The translations under genes and the position numbers were made by a program. From Akebia trifoliata (lineage: Eukaryota > Streptophyta > Magnoliopsida > Ranunculales > Lardizabalaceae): 64,000 nt of DNA. Shown in pieces: positions 38,912 to 49,141 of this stretch (its first letter is position 1; each line of letters starts with the position of its first letter). Location: contig CM030714.1 of NCBI GenBank assembly GCA_017979445.1, forward strand, positions 17,169,892-17,233,891. Direction: 5' to 3'. The notes under the pieces are model-generated. The model had not been told where the DNA came from. It ran no database searches and was given only the letters and a program-made list of their open reading frames with translations.

Positions 38912-39110
38912 CGCATATCCCGTTGAAAGTCTTCCAACAAGGTTGAGTACAAAAGGTCCCTTTTAAGGTCATTTAAGGAAATGATATGCTTAATTCCATC
39001 TTCCAAGCATTTTCAAAGTTAAAAGGAATTAAGATAGATGAAGCAAACCTTAGCAAAGTATATGGCAAGCCATCCTGCAACACTTTAAGCAACTGCAGTT
39101 CTCATGGCCT

Positions 39111-39409
39111 GTTTCCACTCCATGAAACAAAATTAAAATCATCAACGCCTTCAAGTATATATGGGTTTCCAGGCAAGAGATTCCTTGTAGGCACTGAAAC
39201 AACCTGAAGAAATAACATAACACAAGTGAATTTAAACTCCACTACCTTAAGTTCTTGAGATTGGATAAGTGTAACTCAGAAAATATAAGAAGAAAAAGTA
39301 AACCCACACTGCCATCTGAAAGCAAAACTAGAGCGTCCTCCTCAGAAGTTCATTGAATCTTTCCAAACTCCCACTGACCATTTGAGAGTTGACACCAAAC
39401 CCGAAGTTC
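39111..39409 (-). pseudogene. Captured myosin VIII N-terminal exons
   Basis: Exon 39409 to about 39309, after acceptor TTTCAG, reads LRVWCQLSNGQWEFGKIQ, stop, TSEEDALVLLSDGSV. Exon 39203 to about 39111, after acceptor CTTCAG, reads VVSVPTRNLLPGNPYILEGV then DDFNFVSW. Together they are the SH3-like N-terminal domain and motor entry of plant myosin VIII (ATM1-like), an actin motor at the plasma membrane and plasmodesmata. A TGA interrupts the first exon. These are the most upstream recognised fragments of CACTA A. Confidence 0.82.
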
Positions 39410-39419
39410 CTGAAATAGA

Positions 39420-42294
39420 GCACTCTTGAGTTTATGTATGCATACCAAATGGGCCACCTTAAGGAATAAGAAAGAAATCACACACACACAACCACACACA
39501 CACACACACACATGCATGCACACACACACACACGAAAAATCACAGGTTTACATATTTGACATGAAACCAAACAGTGAGTATGGGCCCAAAATAAACCATA
39601 CTCCTCTCGTCATTAAATTAGAATCCTTTCACAGTTGGGTTTAAAAGCCTTTTACTTGGCTGACATTATGAAGCTCTACATGAACCCCAGATATATCAGG
39701 GCTTAGTTTGCACAAAAGGGGGCTACAATAACAGGAAAACCTTCTAATTTGCCCGTAGTTTTTGCTCCAATTAGTTTGGAGATTTTTCCACGTAAAATTT
39801 TGGTGTTCATTATTCTTCCATTTTTCTCCTTTCTACTTCAGTTATAATTGTGTGCCCCATACCACAACATCCCAACAGATGCCAATTGATTAGCTAGAAC
39901 ATGGTATCCTTTAAATAAACAAAAAAGAAAGTGTTTAATGTTAGGGGGGAAAGGTTCATCACATCAGAAGAGCAGATGATGTAATTTCCATTAGATTTTG
40001 GTGCCACAGGAAGTGTAGGGTGTGGAGTAGATAACAAACCTGAGAAAAATAAATGCATCCCCTGCATTAAGCTTTTTGGAGCTAACAAAGACACTCCAAC
40101 ACGAAGTTCCCCATTTTCAATTACTCACTCTAAATCATCCACAATCAAAGATCAAAGCTACAATCTATTAAAACCAAAACAAAAATAGTTGCAAGGGAGT
40201 CTAAAATGTATATAGAGGAAACTACATGTATAATAAAAGAATAATAAACATAGATGTTTTGCCAAACAAAAAAAAAGAAATTTATGGTGGGAATCAAAAT
40301 ACTGGTACAAAGCACAATGAAATCTCCTCAATGAGGCTAAAAATCATTATCTAGAACCTATGCTGGATAGTTATGCTACAGCCATGTAATAAATAACTTG
40401 AACGCCAATTACCCAAGGAATCGCAGGGATGACTCAGATTTTCTTTCTCTTTTGTTCATTTTCTTTTCTTGATATGCAAAACCTAAACCATATGTTAAGA
40501 GTTATACCCTTCTAAATATAGAGTTTTTATATGAATAAATGTTAGATCACATAAAGGCCTACATATTCTGTTATATAACTTTATTACCATTAAAAGGAAA
40601 TAATAGTTATCATGTTATTGGCACCCCAAACATCCCAACTCTTAAATGTTTTTTTTATCTGTTCAACTTTTAAATGTTGATGTGATCGAATTTTATTGCT
40701 TGACCCTTTTTTTTTAAGTAAGATTTTATAATCGAGAATCTGCTATTATTAATCAATAATTACAGATCCAACTGATCTTTTAATCCTAGACTTCAAACAT
40801 TGCTAAGATTGGCTCAAATTATAATCTCAACATTACCAACCATTACAACATCAAACAAATAATTTTAGTAGTTTTGGTGGCTTCAAATGTTAATGGGAGC
40901 ATCATTTTCCCCCCAAACCTTCACCCTACAATCATTGCACTTGATTAAGAATGCAATGCCATAGTAGATTTTATAATTTAGCTTTTATGTCATAGTAGCT
41001 TACTAAGTTAGTTAGGCTATGTTTAACTCTTTAATATTGTAATATGAGTTGAGTCTACTCTACGTGTGAAACGCACTCCAACACTTCTTTAAAAAAATAA
41101 TAAAAATGTAACAATTGATCTACCCATAAAACTCACTTTGTTTGAAGTTCAGTGGGTATGATATCCTCTGTTTGAGAACATGAGGTGGCATTTCTAATAT
41201 CAATAAAAATCTAGTTATGAGTCACTAATTTTTAATTACTTTTTTCAGGAAGTTCAGTTGGCCCTACTAATTATCTCTGCCCAAATTACTAAAAGAGGAG
41301 CACAAATCTTGAGAGAGAAAGATGTTCTTGGGCATCTAAACAGATGACAGTCAACAAAAAAATTAGAATAAACCATACCTATTTAGAATTCGATGAAGAC
41401 AATGTTGAACATAATCAACCCATGTAATCAATCTTGGTTCTACTTATTCTAAAACCCACACATCGTCATAATTCTAATTGTGTGTTTACTTCCTTCATAA
41501 TTTCACTAACTAACATACTCCAAGGTACTACGAATTTAGATTGAAGAAAAATAATCCAAAAAACACTAAAGTGGATACTTCTCATGCTTAAACGTTGGCA
41601 AGAAAAGAAAAATATATAAACAACATTGATAATAAGAGCTCAAATTTCAAGTATCACAAGTGACAAGGCTACCACTATGTCCATCCTACTTAAACCCTAT
41701 TGGAAACAAAGAAGATCTTTCACTCAACAAAGCTTTGAAGGAAAAAAAGGAAAACATAATTATTTCTTGCATTTCTAAGCATTTAAAATTCTTAATTCTA
41801 TACATTGTAACCAAGGCACAAATTTATAAGAATTTTACAAATTATAAATCAACATATAGATTTAAATTTTCTTCCATAGCTGCTCCACAGAACAATATTA
41901 ACCGAGCCTCCTTGATGCCTCCTCAAACAAATCTTTAAAATCAAAACCTTCAGATCGAATGTAACCGAAGGAGAACTACCATTTTTCAACCATAACTCAA
42001 TCATAACCACTATTTACCTAAGATTTGGTGCTTTAATGGAGAGTTTCAAGAAAAAGAGAAGATTGAATGGAGGATTCTAAGGTTTCTTCTATTCTTTTTT
42101 ATTCAGAGATCGAAGAAGAAGATTTTTTGGTAGAATTGAGGTATGAGAGAGAGATAAAAACTCACTGATTTCTATACAAGATCCTTTAACTCACGATCCA
42201 TCGATTTCTTTGCAAAACAACCGAATCAGACTAATGGAGCTTTGAGTTCGTTCTTCGGGGGGAGAGAGAGAGATTTAGAAGGAAATACCTCATC
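39420..42294. other. CACTA A interior without recognised genes
   Basis: AT-rich sequence with no convincing exon. The minus strand near 40095-39950 contains a short Pro-rich frame that might be another captured exon, but I recognise no family. 41660-41938 (plus) is open but featureless. Confidence 0.4.
39480..39532. repeat. (CA)n microsatellite
   Basis: Imperfect CA repeat of about 50 bp, interrupted by 'atgcatgca'. Confidence 0.95.
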
Positions 42295-42404
42295 TTCACT
42301 CCATCATTTTCAGCGTTAAGAGATCGAGATTTCGATTGGATATAGAGAGTGAGAGAGATGTGGTCGAGGGAGCCAAACAGAGATCAGGAGAACTTCTCCC
42401 GAAC

Positions 42405-42443
<39 letters not shown>

Positions 42444-42609
42444 GGAAAAACGCAGAGAGAGTAAGAGAGAGGGAACAAAACACAGATGAGAGAGAAGGAA
42501 ATTTTTCTCTAAAATTCGTGGGCCTGTGGCCGTCAAATTTGAGTTTCCAAAATTCGTCGGGCCAAGCCCAACAAATTTTTACTTCAATTTACACGGTTTT
42601 CACGTAGTG
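42295..42609 (-). promoter_or_regulatory. CACTA A right end and CT-rich leader upstream of the captured genes
   Basis: Read on the minus strand, the TIR CACTACGTGAAAACCG is followed by two gccyrgnccgACAAATTT-type subterminal motifs. A CT-rich leader with a (TC)n tract (42409-42440) comes next. CACTA B has the same order at 45393-45800. All captured fragments lie downstream in sense, so this end is the likely promoter/5' UTR side; that is inference. Confidence 0.5.
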
Positions 42610-42612
42610 AGT

Positions 42613-42625
42613 TTAAGGGAGGAAT
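42613..42625 (+). other. Copia polypurine tract
   Basis: TTAAGGGAGGAAT lies directly before the 3' LTR. It is separated from the Copia pol by CACTA A, only three bases after the TSD. Confidence 0.85.
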
Positions 42626-42853
42626 TGTTAGGTTTGTTTTGGTGGTTTTTTACCACTTAGACAATAAGACCCTATTGTTAAGGGTTGTTTGTTTAGTCTT
42701 AGCACGTCATTAGGATTTATTAGATGTGAGGTATTTTTCTGATTTATGTTTGTTCTGTAAGGGTATAAAATAGCAAAGCTTGTTCTTCAATAAAGACAGT
42801 GATTTCTCCCAATTTTTCTGTATCTTTTTCATAAGATTTTCTAGTTATTAACA
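42626..42853 (+). repeat. Copia 3' LTR
   Basis: It starts TGTTAGGTTTG, ends TATTAACA, and is 228 bp. It matches 20971-21184 with scattered substitutions and small indels. The TATA-like 'gtataaaatagcaaagc' is conserved at about 42766. Confidence 0.9.
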
Positions 42854-42858
42854 GTCCC

Positions 42859-43345
42859 ATCTTCTTCAAAAGAAGACAACGACAATAATGAAGAAGCGAT
42901 GGGTCTCGACGACCAAGGTTGGACTCCGGCTCTAGCTTTAAAAGCTTATGTTGAGCGAACTCAGATTCTCGCCAAGAGAGAGGTAGTCTTGGAGCGTAGC
43001 AACAGCCCCACTACCATTCACACATTTAGGGTAGATATTATGTTACACTGTGTACTACAAGGTGCGGGTGAAGTTCTCGAAAATCAAGTGCAGTCATTTT
43101 ACACTTCAATTTCCAACATCAATTTGATGCTGCCTTCTTTTGATGTTACTAACTATAGCGACCAAACTCGACCTATTCATCATGTGACAGCACTGGCGAA
43201 CTTTATAGGCGTTGCTTTTACCGGCCAACAATTCCCCAATTTCGATTATGAGGACGTCACCTTGAGAGCTACTTGGAACGAGATTTTCTGTGGGGATTTG
43301 GCAGCGAGAGAAAAAGAAGCCTTACTTTGGGTTCATGAGAGATGA
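42859..43345 (+). pseudogene. Unrecognised host gene, exon 3' part, split by the nested transposons
   Basis: Continues the frame of 20888-20970. After the junction come a Ser-rich then acidic stretch (KEDNDNNEEA), a possible internal start MGLDDQGWTPALALKAYVER at 42899, and a compact globular domain ending LLWVHER, TGA. The total is about 190 codons in one exon. There are no stops or frameshifts apart from the 22 kb insertion, in contrast to the captured fragments. No signal peptide or membrane segment is seen. A basic leader followed by an acidic linker and a single domain suggests a nucleic-acid- or protein-binding role, but no family is recognised and a captured or viral origin cannot be excluded. 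Confidence 0.5.
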
Positions 43346-43574
43346 TGTCAAGATCGGATCAAAAATACAGAACACACACATAGAGGGAGGGAGGAAGAGA
43401 GAGAGAAGAAGAAGAAGAGAGGGACTTTCACACGCGAATAGATGAAACAAAGGTTCCTTTTTTTTGGAGTAGGATATGAATGGAGTTCTAAACTCATGAA
43501 CGCCATAAAATACATAGCGTTTAAGTCACTAAGAATGATTTATTTTCCATTTTTAATAGCATTTCACTAAGAAT
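43346..43574. other. Flank downstream of the split exon
   Basis: A GA-rich tract (43379-43420) is followed by AT-rich sequence. No gene is seen. Confidence 0.4.
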
Positions 43575-43790
43575 CATGATAATCTAACTTAGCCACGTGG
43601 CATACTCAATTGACATGCCTGACATGTCAGGCTCAGGAATAGTAGGTTTACACTTTAGGATACAAAACTACAATTCCCCATGAAAAAATGCAGGTTTGTA
43701 TCCCGAGGAAAGCAGATCTATGGTTCCTGAACCTGTCACATCAGGGGTGTTGATTGAGTATGCCACGTGGCTAAGTCAGATTATCACAAC
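43575..43790. repeat. Foldback repeat with a G-box in each arm
   Basis: The left arm (about 43575-43640) and right arm (about 43728-43790) are inverted copies sharing ATAATCT.ACTTAGCCACGTGG and CATACTCAAT, then CAGG..CAGGAA. The loop is about 90 bp. Each arm carries the palindromic G-box CCACGTGG. It resembles a MITE, but ends and TSD are not clear. A CACTACAGC-like end (inverted) sits at about 43930-43938 and may delimit it. Confidence 0.75.
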
Positions 43791-44431
43791 TCTTCCACAA
43801 AATAAAACACTATAAAACATAGAGATACGTACTCTATAGCATTTTAAAAATGCAACACCATAAACTCAAAAACATTAGTAACATTCCCAAATCAACGTCA
43901 TGTATTAAATGTCAGCAAAACTCATTTTTGCTGTAGTGTGTCTTTTTAATAATAATCCCCTTGCTTCTTTAGGAAAAATATATATATTATGAAATCCTAT
44001 ATTTTGCTATTTTCTGAAAAGGAAAATCAATTATACGATACGAAAGGTCAAATACATCGGCCAAGTTGAAGGATCAAATTTAGTTAGTTTTGAGGACAAC
44101 CTCAAATTGATTCTTTCCAAGTTATTTCTACCCGAATTAACTCAAGATTTTAGGAAGACCAGTCTAGTAGACCTGAGTTTTGGTATCAGTTAATGGAGTT
44201 TTAAAACTATGTTACAAAGAACACAATAATTCTAAAGAAGATTATGTCAATTATAAAATACAATACAAAAAATATACATAAGAAAAATTATACATATGGA
44301 GGCTGCACTCCAAGAATCTAAAGTCTCCGTATTTCAAATAAATGCAATAAAAAAATGGTAAAAAAAAAAGGGATCTCTAAGCAATCAATCCAAGCACCAA
44401 AAACAAATCAAGCCCATGGCTTCACATATTA
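43791..44431. other. Intergenic, downstream of the LEA-2 gene
   Basis: AT-rich. It contains an inverted CACTACAGCAAAAATGAG-like transposon end at about 43921-43938. No other gene is seen. Confidence 0.4.
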
Positions 44432-45001
44432 TCACTTGCAATAAAGGTCCTGGATCACCCTGCTTGCGGTATTGACTCTCATGGAACATCTCATAACCCC
44501 GGATTTCTTTCTTTTCATCATGTGCATTATGGTCGCCTTCCCTCTGATGTCAGTGTAACTGTTCAATGTTATAACCCCAGAGTTCATTTCATTGCCCAGG
44601 TATGAATTACCGGATAAACTATTCGAATTCACATCCACCCTAACAGGAAATCGTCGTGTACGACGTGCTTTAGCCTTCCCTGCAGGAATTTGGGCCACCC
44701 CAACATTCACGCCTTGGTAAGAGATGATCATGGTGCTATTGCTGAATTTGTAATCACCATAATTCCTGTTCTTGATGGAGACCTCCGCAATCATTGCGAA
44801 GCTGAAAGATGGGGATGCCCCAGTGTTGAAGTCAGGACTGAGAATTGTAGCGTGGTCAATCCTAATTTTAGGACTTTTGACATGAAGAACGGTCAATCCC
44901 AATGCTGCAAAGATAACTATCTGGAACACGATGAAAACAGCAAGGCACCCAAAACATTTCAACCTTTGCTTACGACGGAGTTCTTTCTCGGAATCCAACA
45001 T
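44432..45001 (-). CDS. LEA-2 / NHL-type membrane protein (intact single-exon gene)
   Basis: 189 residues. A short basic cytosolic N-terminus (EKELRRKQRLKCFG) is followed by one membrane span at about residues 18-40 (LAVFIVFQIVIFAALGLTVL). The LEA-2 domain follows: it opens with KSPKIRIDHATI, has the conserved SIKNRNYGDYKFSNSTMIISY strand pair, and ends in CSMRVNT and YCK. Family members are NDR1/HIN1-like proteins anchored in the plasma membrane or ER and linked to stress and defence; the exact role is unknown. Length and order are normal, there is no stop or frameshift, and a TATA box lies 90 bp upstream. It lies between the split exon and CACTA B, outside any recognised transposon, and is the only gene here that looks functional. 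Confidence 0.9.
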   Translation of the reverse strand: MLDSEKELRRKQRLKCFGCLAVFIVFQIVIFAALGLTVLHVKSPKIRIDHATILSPDFNTGASPSFSFAMIAEVSIKNRNYGDYKFSNSTMIISYQGVNVGVAQIPAGKAKARRTRRFPVRVDVNSNSLSGNSYLGNEMNSGVITLNSYTDIRGKATIMHMMKRKKSGVMRCSMRVNTASRVIQDLYCK

Positions 45002-45091
45002 GATATCTATGTGTTGAAGGAAGTTGCTGAGTTTGTTATGGGATGGGGTTGTAGATGGTTTTGTGGAGATTTAGTTGAAACGAGGATACAC

Positions 45092-45098
45092 TTATATA
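45092..45098 (-). promoter_or_regulatory. TATA box of the LEA-2 gene
   Basis: The minus strand reads TGTATATAAG, 90 bp upstream of the ATG at 45001, a normal distance for a plant promoter with a short leader. Confidence 0.7.
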
Positions 45099-45392
45099 CA
45101 GTTTTGGATCTTTGAGATAGCGTGTGCTGGAATAGTAAGTTGGGCTTTTTCTTCTTTGATGTCTTGAGTTAGCTGAATTTTTTATTCTAAACCTGACGTG
45201 CTTGGGCAACGTTGATGTTTGATTTCCTGACTCGATTAATATATCTTAAGTAATTCTAAGCAAGGTTAATAACTGGAATGAACCCATTGCCCAATACTGC
45301 CATGAACCCATGACTCAATCTTTATGGTCAATAAGTTCTAGAGCTTATCTGACTTTATACATTTCCAACCTCCAATATATATAACAGTGACT

Positions 45393-45800
45393 CACTACGT
45401 GAAAATCTCCTATTTTAACTAAAAAATTTGTTGGGCCTGGCCCGTCAAATTTTGATACCCAAATTCCGCGGCCTACGGACCACGTTTCCAAATCTCAAGC
45501 TCGATCTCACTCTCAATCAACCGATCTCATCTCTCTCTCATTCTCTGTGTCTCTCTCTCACCGTCTCTTTCTCTCTGCGTCTCTCTCACAATCATCGATC
45601 TCTCTCTCTCTCGATCGATCGATCGACATCGCTCTTTATCTCTCTCTCTCTCCCGATCGACCTCCCCATCTCTTTCTCACAGTCGCTCTCTTGATCGATC
45701 GACCTCTCCGTCTCTCTCTCTCGATCGATCTTTCTTTCGATCTGTCTCCCTCAATCGATCTCATCTCCCACTTTATTTGATCGATCGATCTCGATCGAGA
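45393..45800 (+). promoter_or_regulatory. CACTA B left end and CT-rich leader
   Basis: The TIR and two subterminal motifs (TTGTTGGGCC, CCCGTCAAATTT) are followed by a long (TC)n and GATCGATC-rich tract (45500-45795). The layout equals the right end of CACTA A and probably represents the 5' leader side of the family. Transcription from here is inferred. Confidence 0.5.
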
Positions 45801-45951
45801 ACTTCTTTCGAACACTAGTTATCAGATTTGTTTCTAGAACTTCTTTCCAACCCTAGAAATCAGTAGATCTAGTTCTGAAAATCGAAATGTTTTTGATCAA
45901 TCAAGGCGTGAATGAGGGGCATCTGAAGATCGACTACAAAAGACAAACGAT

Positions 45952-46059
45952 ATGCTGAGTCGGGGATCGAATAACCGATTAAATAGTTTGGTTATCCGAT
46001 CCCAAGTTTCTCATGCTCTCTATGTTCGCTACAATGGCTGTGATTTATGTCGCCAGCCG
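45952..46059 (+). pseudogene. Possible captured first exon, unidentified
   Basis: A frame ending at a good donor (CAGCCG then GTGAG) is present. In one phase it reads FLMLSMFATMAVIYVASR, which resembles a signal anchor of a type II membrane protein. In the phase starting at the ATG at 45952 it is hydrophilic. No family is recognised. Confidence 0.3.
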
Positions 46060-49000
46060 GTGAGTTTCCAATCTTATTCGCATTTCTGTTCGATCGATTT
46101 CACTTTTTGTTGTTATGGTTTTTATATATCGGTGTTCAAATGAAATCTGTTTAATTTAGGCATATCTGAATCTTAAGTTAAATTATTTTTTGAAAATTTG
46201 AATTGGCTATTATGTAATTTTAGGCCTTGTTTGATTTCCACTTTTCGATGCCAAATTGATGATCCAAACTTGTTTGAAATCTCTTATCTGTTCTTCTAAA
46301 CAAAGTCAGATCATGTCAGTCCTAAGCTATTTGCTGTTAGTACCCAGCACTTGTACACTATCCATCTCAAGCTGCAAAAACTCTCTAATCAAATATGTTG
46401 GTTCCTAGACTGCTATTTAGCCTTCAGTTATGGCCAAGATAGTTTTCCTAACACTTCAAAGTTGTGTTCTACACCCACGATGTACCTGCATATATTTGCC
46501 ATACATAGGCAACATAATTATCAAGTCTCAGTCCATCAGAATGCAGTCTCATTTTATATTCATGACATAGTAACTAATGTTGAAATAGTTGGTGATGAGT
46601 ATATAGGGTTATTAAGGACATATATGATATAATTTGTAAGTGATGTTGGAATAGTTGGTGACAAGACAGGGGTCTTTTTGGTTACAGTAGGTTTGCATTA
46701 GAGTTCAGTCCCAATTTCATACCATTTTGCACTAGTTATGAGTCAATTAACTACTTATATTTATGGGGAGGTCCCTTATGTTTTCTTTGTAGATGATGCA
46801 TTGTTGGTCAATGAAACTGGAGGGGGTTAAATTTAAAACAAGAATCGTGGAGGGATAGCATATAAACTAACGGTTCTAAGATAACAAGGTCTAAGACAAT
46901 ATATACACAACACAACTTTGGTAAGAACTCTCTTGGGGATTAGGCATTAGTTAAAATTGATGACAAAAAATACCCTAAAGGGACCACTTTTCTATTTCGG
47001 TTATTGTACTTGGAAATAGAGATACTGATGAGAATTAGTGCTACGTAAATCAAGGTGAGAAGCACTTCTAGAGTCTTATGTGATCTCAGTGTACTGACCA
47101 AACTACAGGAATAATAATACGAGACACCTGTATGACTAGCTGTGCAGCATGGAGTTGAGTATTGGGAAGTTAAGAAATGTGTTCATAGAATAGATGAGGA
47201 TAAAGAATTTTAGATTGGTGAGTGGTAAGTATAGGAAAAGACTAAATTAAAAAAAAAAAAAAAACTAAATAAAGTTAGTATATTTGAAGGAATTCATGAA
47301 TAGCCCCAAATATAATAACAGCCCAATGAAAGTAGCCCTATGGTGAAGGTTAATAAAAATATTGTGCTTGGCCCTCCTGGTGCGCCTTTGAATCAGAAAT
47401 CTGTGATTGTACACATTCGTCACTATTATCTTTTTAGTTTATGATACATTAATTATTTCAGTGATTCACGATCCTCGTAAATGCATAAAAATGACCTGAG
47501 ACTAAGTTCAATTGTCCCAATCCCACGGACCTTGCTTGGGTCAAACATCACTCTAAAAAATCATGAATAAGCAAACCAAGAAACAATGTATAAAAGTAGT
47601 TTGAGCTTACTTTTGAGGCCTATAAGCCGGGGAGTGGTGTTGGAATGTTTCCACCCTTTCCTTTAGCAGCATCTTTCCATTTCTATAGTGGGCATGGTTT
47701 CAAGAGATCGTTGTTGATTAGCTTTCAAACTCAATTTGGGTTAAGAAGTAATACTCACAAGCAAGAGAGTAAAAACCTTTTGCCTACCTTTAATTTTATT
47801 TATTATTTAATTCTTTGTAACGTACGGGTTCTTCTCTCATAGCTAAAGAGGGTAAGATAAAGTCTTACTTGAAGTATAAATTAAGAGGATGTTTTGGGGA
47901 GAGGTGGCATGGTTTAATGTTAATGATGCAACTGTAATTTTATTATTACAATGTTAATGATGCAACTGTATAGTTATATTTTATTCTATTTTGAAGTACC
48001 AACTTGGCTAAAGGGTAAGATGTGTAGAGTGTTGTTCCCACGTACTAGGTTCAAACCCTCTTGAACCCAACTTCATTTGCTAACCTCAAATATCAAGTTA
48101 AATTACAATAATTAATCACCATATATTAAATTACAAGTAACCACATGTCTATATAACACAATCAAGGTTTGTATTCTTCTAAATATATAAAGATTACACT
48201 CATTAGTGCAAGTTAAGATTCATTAACCGATCAAAATTAATCTCATCTTCATTTGCATCCTCATTACGAGATACCTCATTGATCAAATGATCACTACCAT
48301 CTTTATCAAGGTCATCTTCTCTTACTAGTGCATCAAGGTCATCTTTTATCTTTTCTGATTTAATCACAAAAGTTCGTAAAGGTTGAGACTTAATTAATGA
48401 AAAAGTCCTAATTAAATCGTGGTCAAATTGGTGAAGGAAAATGTCAAGATTTAATTGTGTATTTTTTAGTAAGTCACAGATTTTGGTGAGTTATCATAGT
48501 CACCAATAGATCAGGAATTATCTGTACTCTTGTTTGGAGTCCCTAAGAAAACAAAAGGAGATTAAAAAAGACAACAGTTTGCAGGACTAGACTTTACACA
48601 ACTATATTAAAAAAAAAAAAAAAAAATCTTATTCTATCTAAATGTTAATTCACTTGCATCCAATATCTATCTTTTGTGAACAGATAATATTCCCTTAGGT
48701 TGAGTAATATCTTTTCTTGGATATTCTTTTTGTAGGTATGAACGCTTTCTTAAAATCATGATTCTAAGCGTTCTTAAAAACACACATCGGCCCGTAAAGT
48801 TTTGGTTCATAAAGAACTATCTTTCTCCTCAGTTTAAGGTTTTGTTCTTCTTTAGTCGATCTTTGGTTTTGTTAAAATTTTCATTAAGGCATGCAATCAG
48901 AGTATTGTCTTATTTATGATATTCATACTAAAAAAATGGCTAAGTTGTCTAATGAGTAGTCATTCTCTGGTTTCATTCCGAATGTCATACCGTATATGGC

Positions 49001-49141
49001 ATGAGAAGATCGATTTGAATATGAGCTCATCACCTACAAGTGGCCTACATGGCTGCATAAGCAGAAAAAAAAGCAGTGGATTATCTGGGCATATAAAATC
49101 CTGTTTCTTGATGTTACAGAAGAACTTTGCTTGGACATCAG
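46060..49141. other. CACTA B interior without recognised genes
   Basis: AT-rich with poly-A/T runs (47250, 48609). At 48203-48382 the minus strand has an acidic 60-codon open end (EKIKDDLDALVREDDLDKDG, ending MNLNLH, stop) that might be a transposase or host remnant. It is too short to assign. Confidence 0.35.

Larger units (their letters stand above)
25228..42609 (-). mobile_element. CACTA transposon A: non-autonomous, captured fragments of at least six host genes
   Basis: The left end is CACTATGTGAAAAAAGC and the right end is the inverted CACTACGTGAAAA. The 3 bp TSD is AGT (25225-25227 and 42610-42612). Rejoining the flanks restores the Copia polypurine tract and 3' LTR, which confirms the boundaries. 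The length is 17.4 kb, of which 10.2 kb is a later Gypsy insertion. Subterminal TTTGACGG repeats in both orientations are dense in the left 200 bp, the expected binding sites for a CACTA transposase. No transposase ORF is seen. Fragments of myosin VIII, eRF1, an LRR receptor kinase, AFG1, a PX protein and HMG-CoA reductase all read on the minus strand, away from the right end. This is Pack-CACTA behaviour. Confidence 0.9.
20971..42853 (+). mobile_element. Ty1/Copia retrotransposon, decayed, interrupted by CACTA A
   Basis: The LTRs (20971-21184 and 42626-42853) enclose a primer binding site, a degenerate gag-pol and a polypurine tract. Without the 17.4 kb CACTA insertion the element is about 4.5 kb, normal for plant Copia. 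The putative TSD is ATCCC (20966-20970) versus GTCCC (42854-42858), one mismatch. The domain order protease, integrase, RT, RNase H is diagnostic for Copia. Many stops and frameshifts, plus about 6% unequal LTR length, show it is old and inactive. It interrupts an open exon. Confidence 0.88.

Noticed and set aside
36915..39409. A single multi-exon host gene on the minus strand
   Set aside because: The exons belong to five unrelated families (PX, AFG1, LRR kinase, eRF1, myosin) and lie inside transposon ends.
39480..39532. Possible CRISPR-like or structured repeat
   Set aside because: Simple CA microsatellite in a plant genome.
42296..42478. Ser/Leu-rich minus-strand peptide
   Set aside because: Translation of a (TC)n tract in the CACTA leader.
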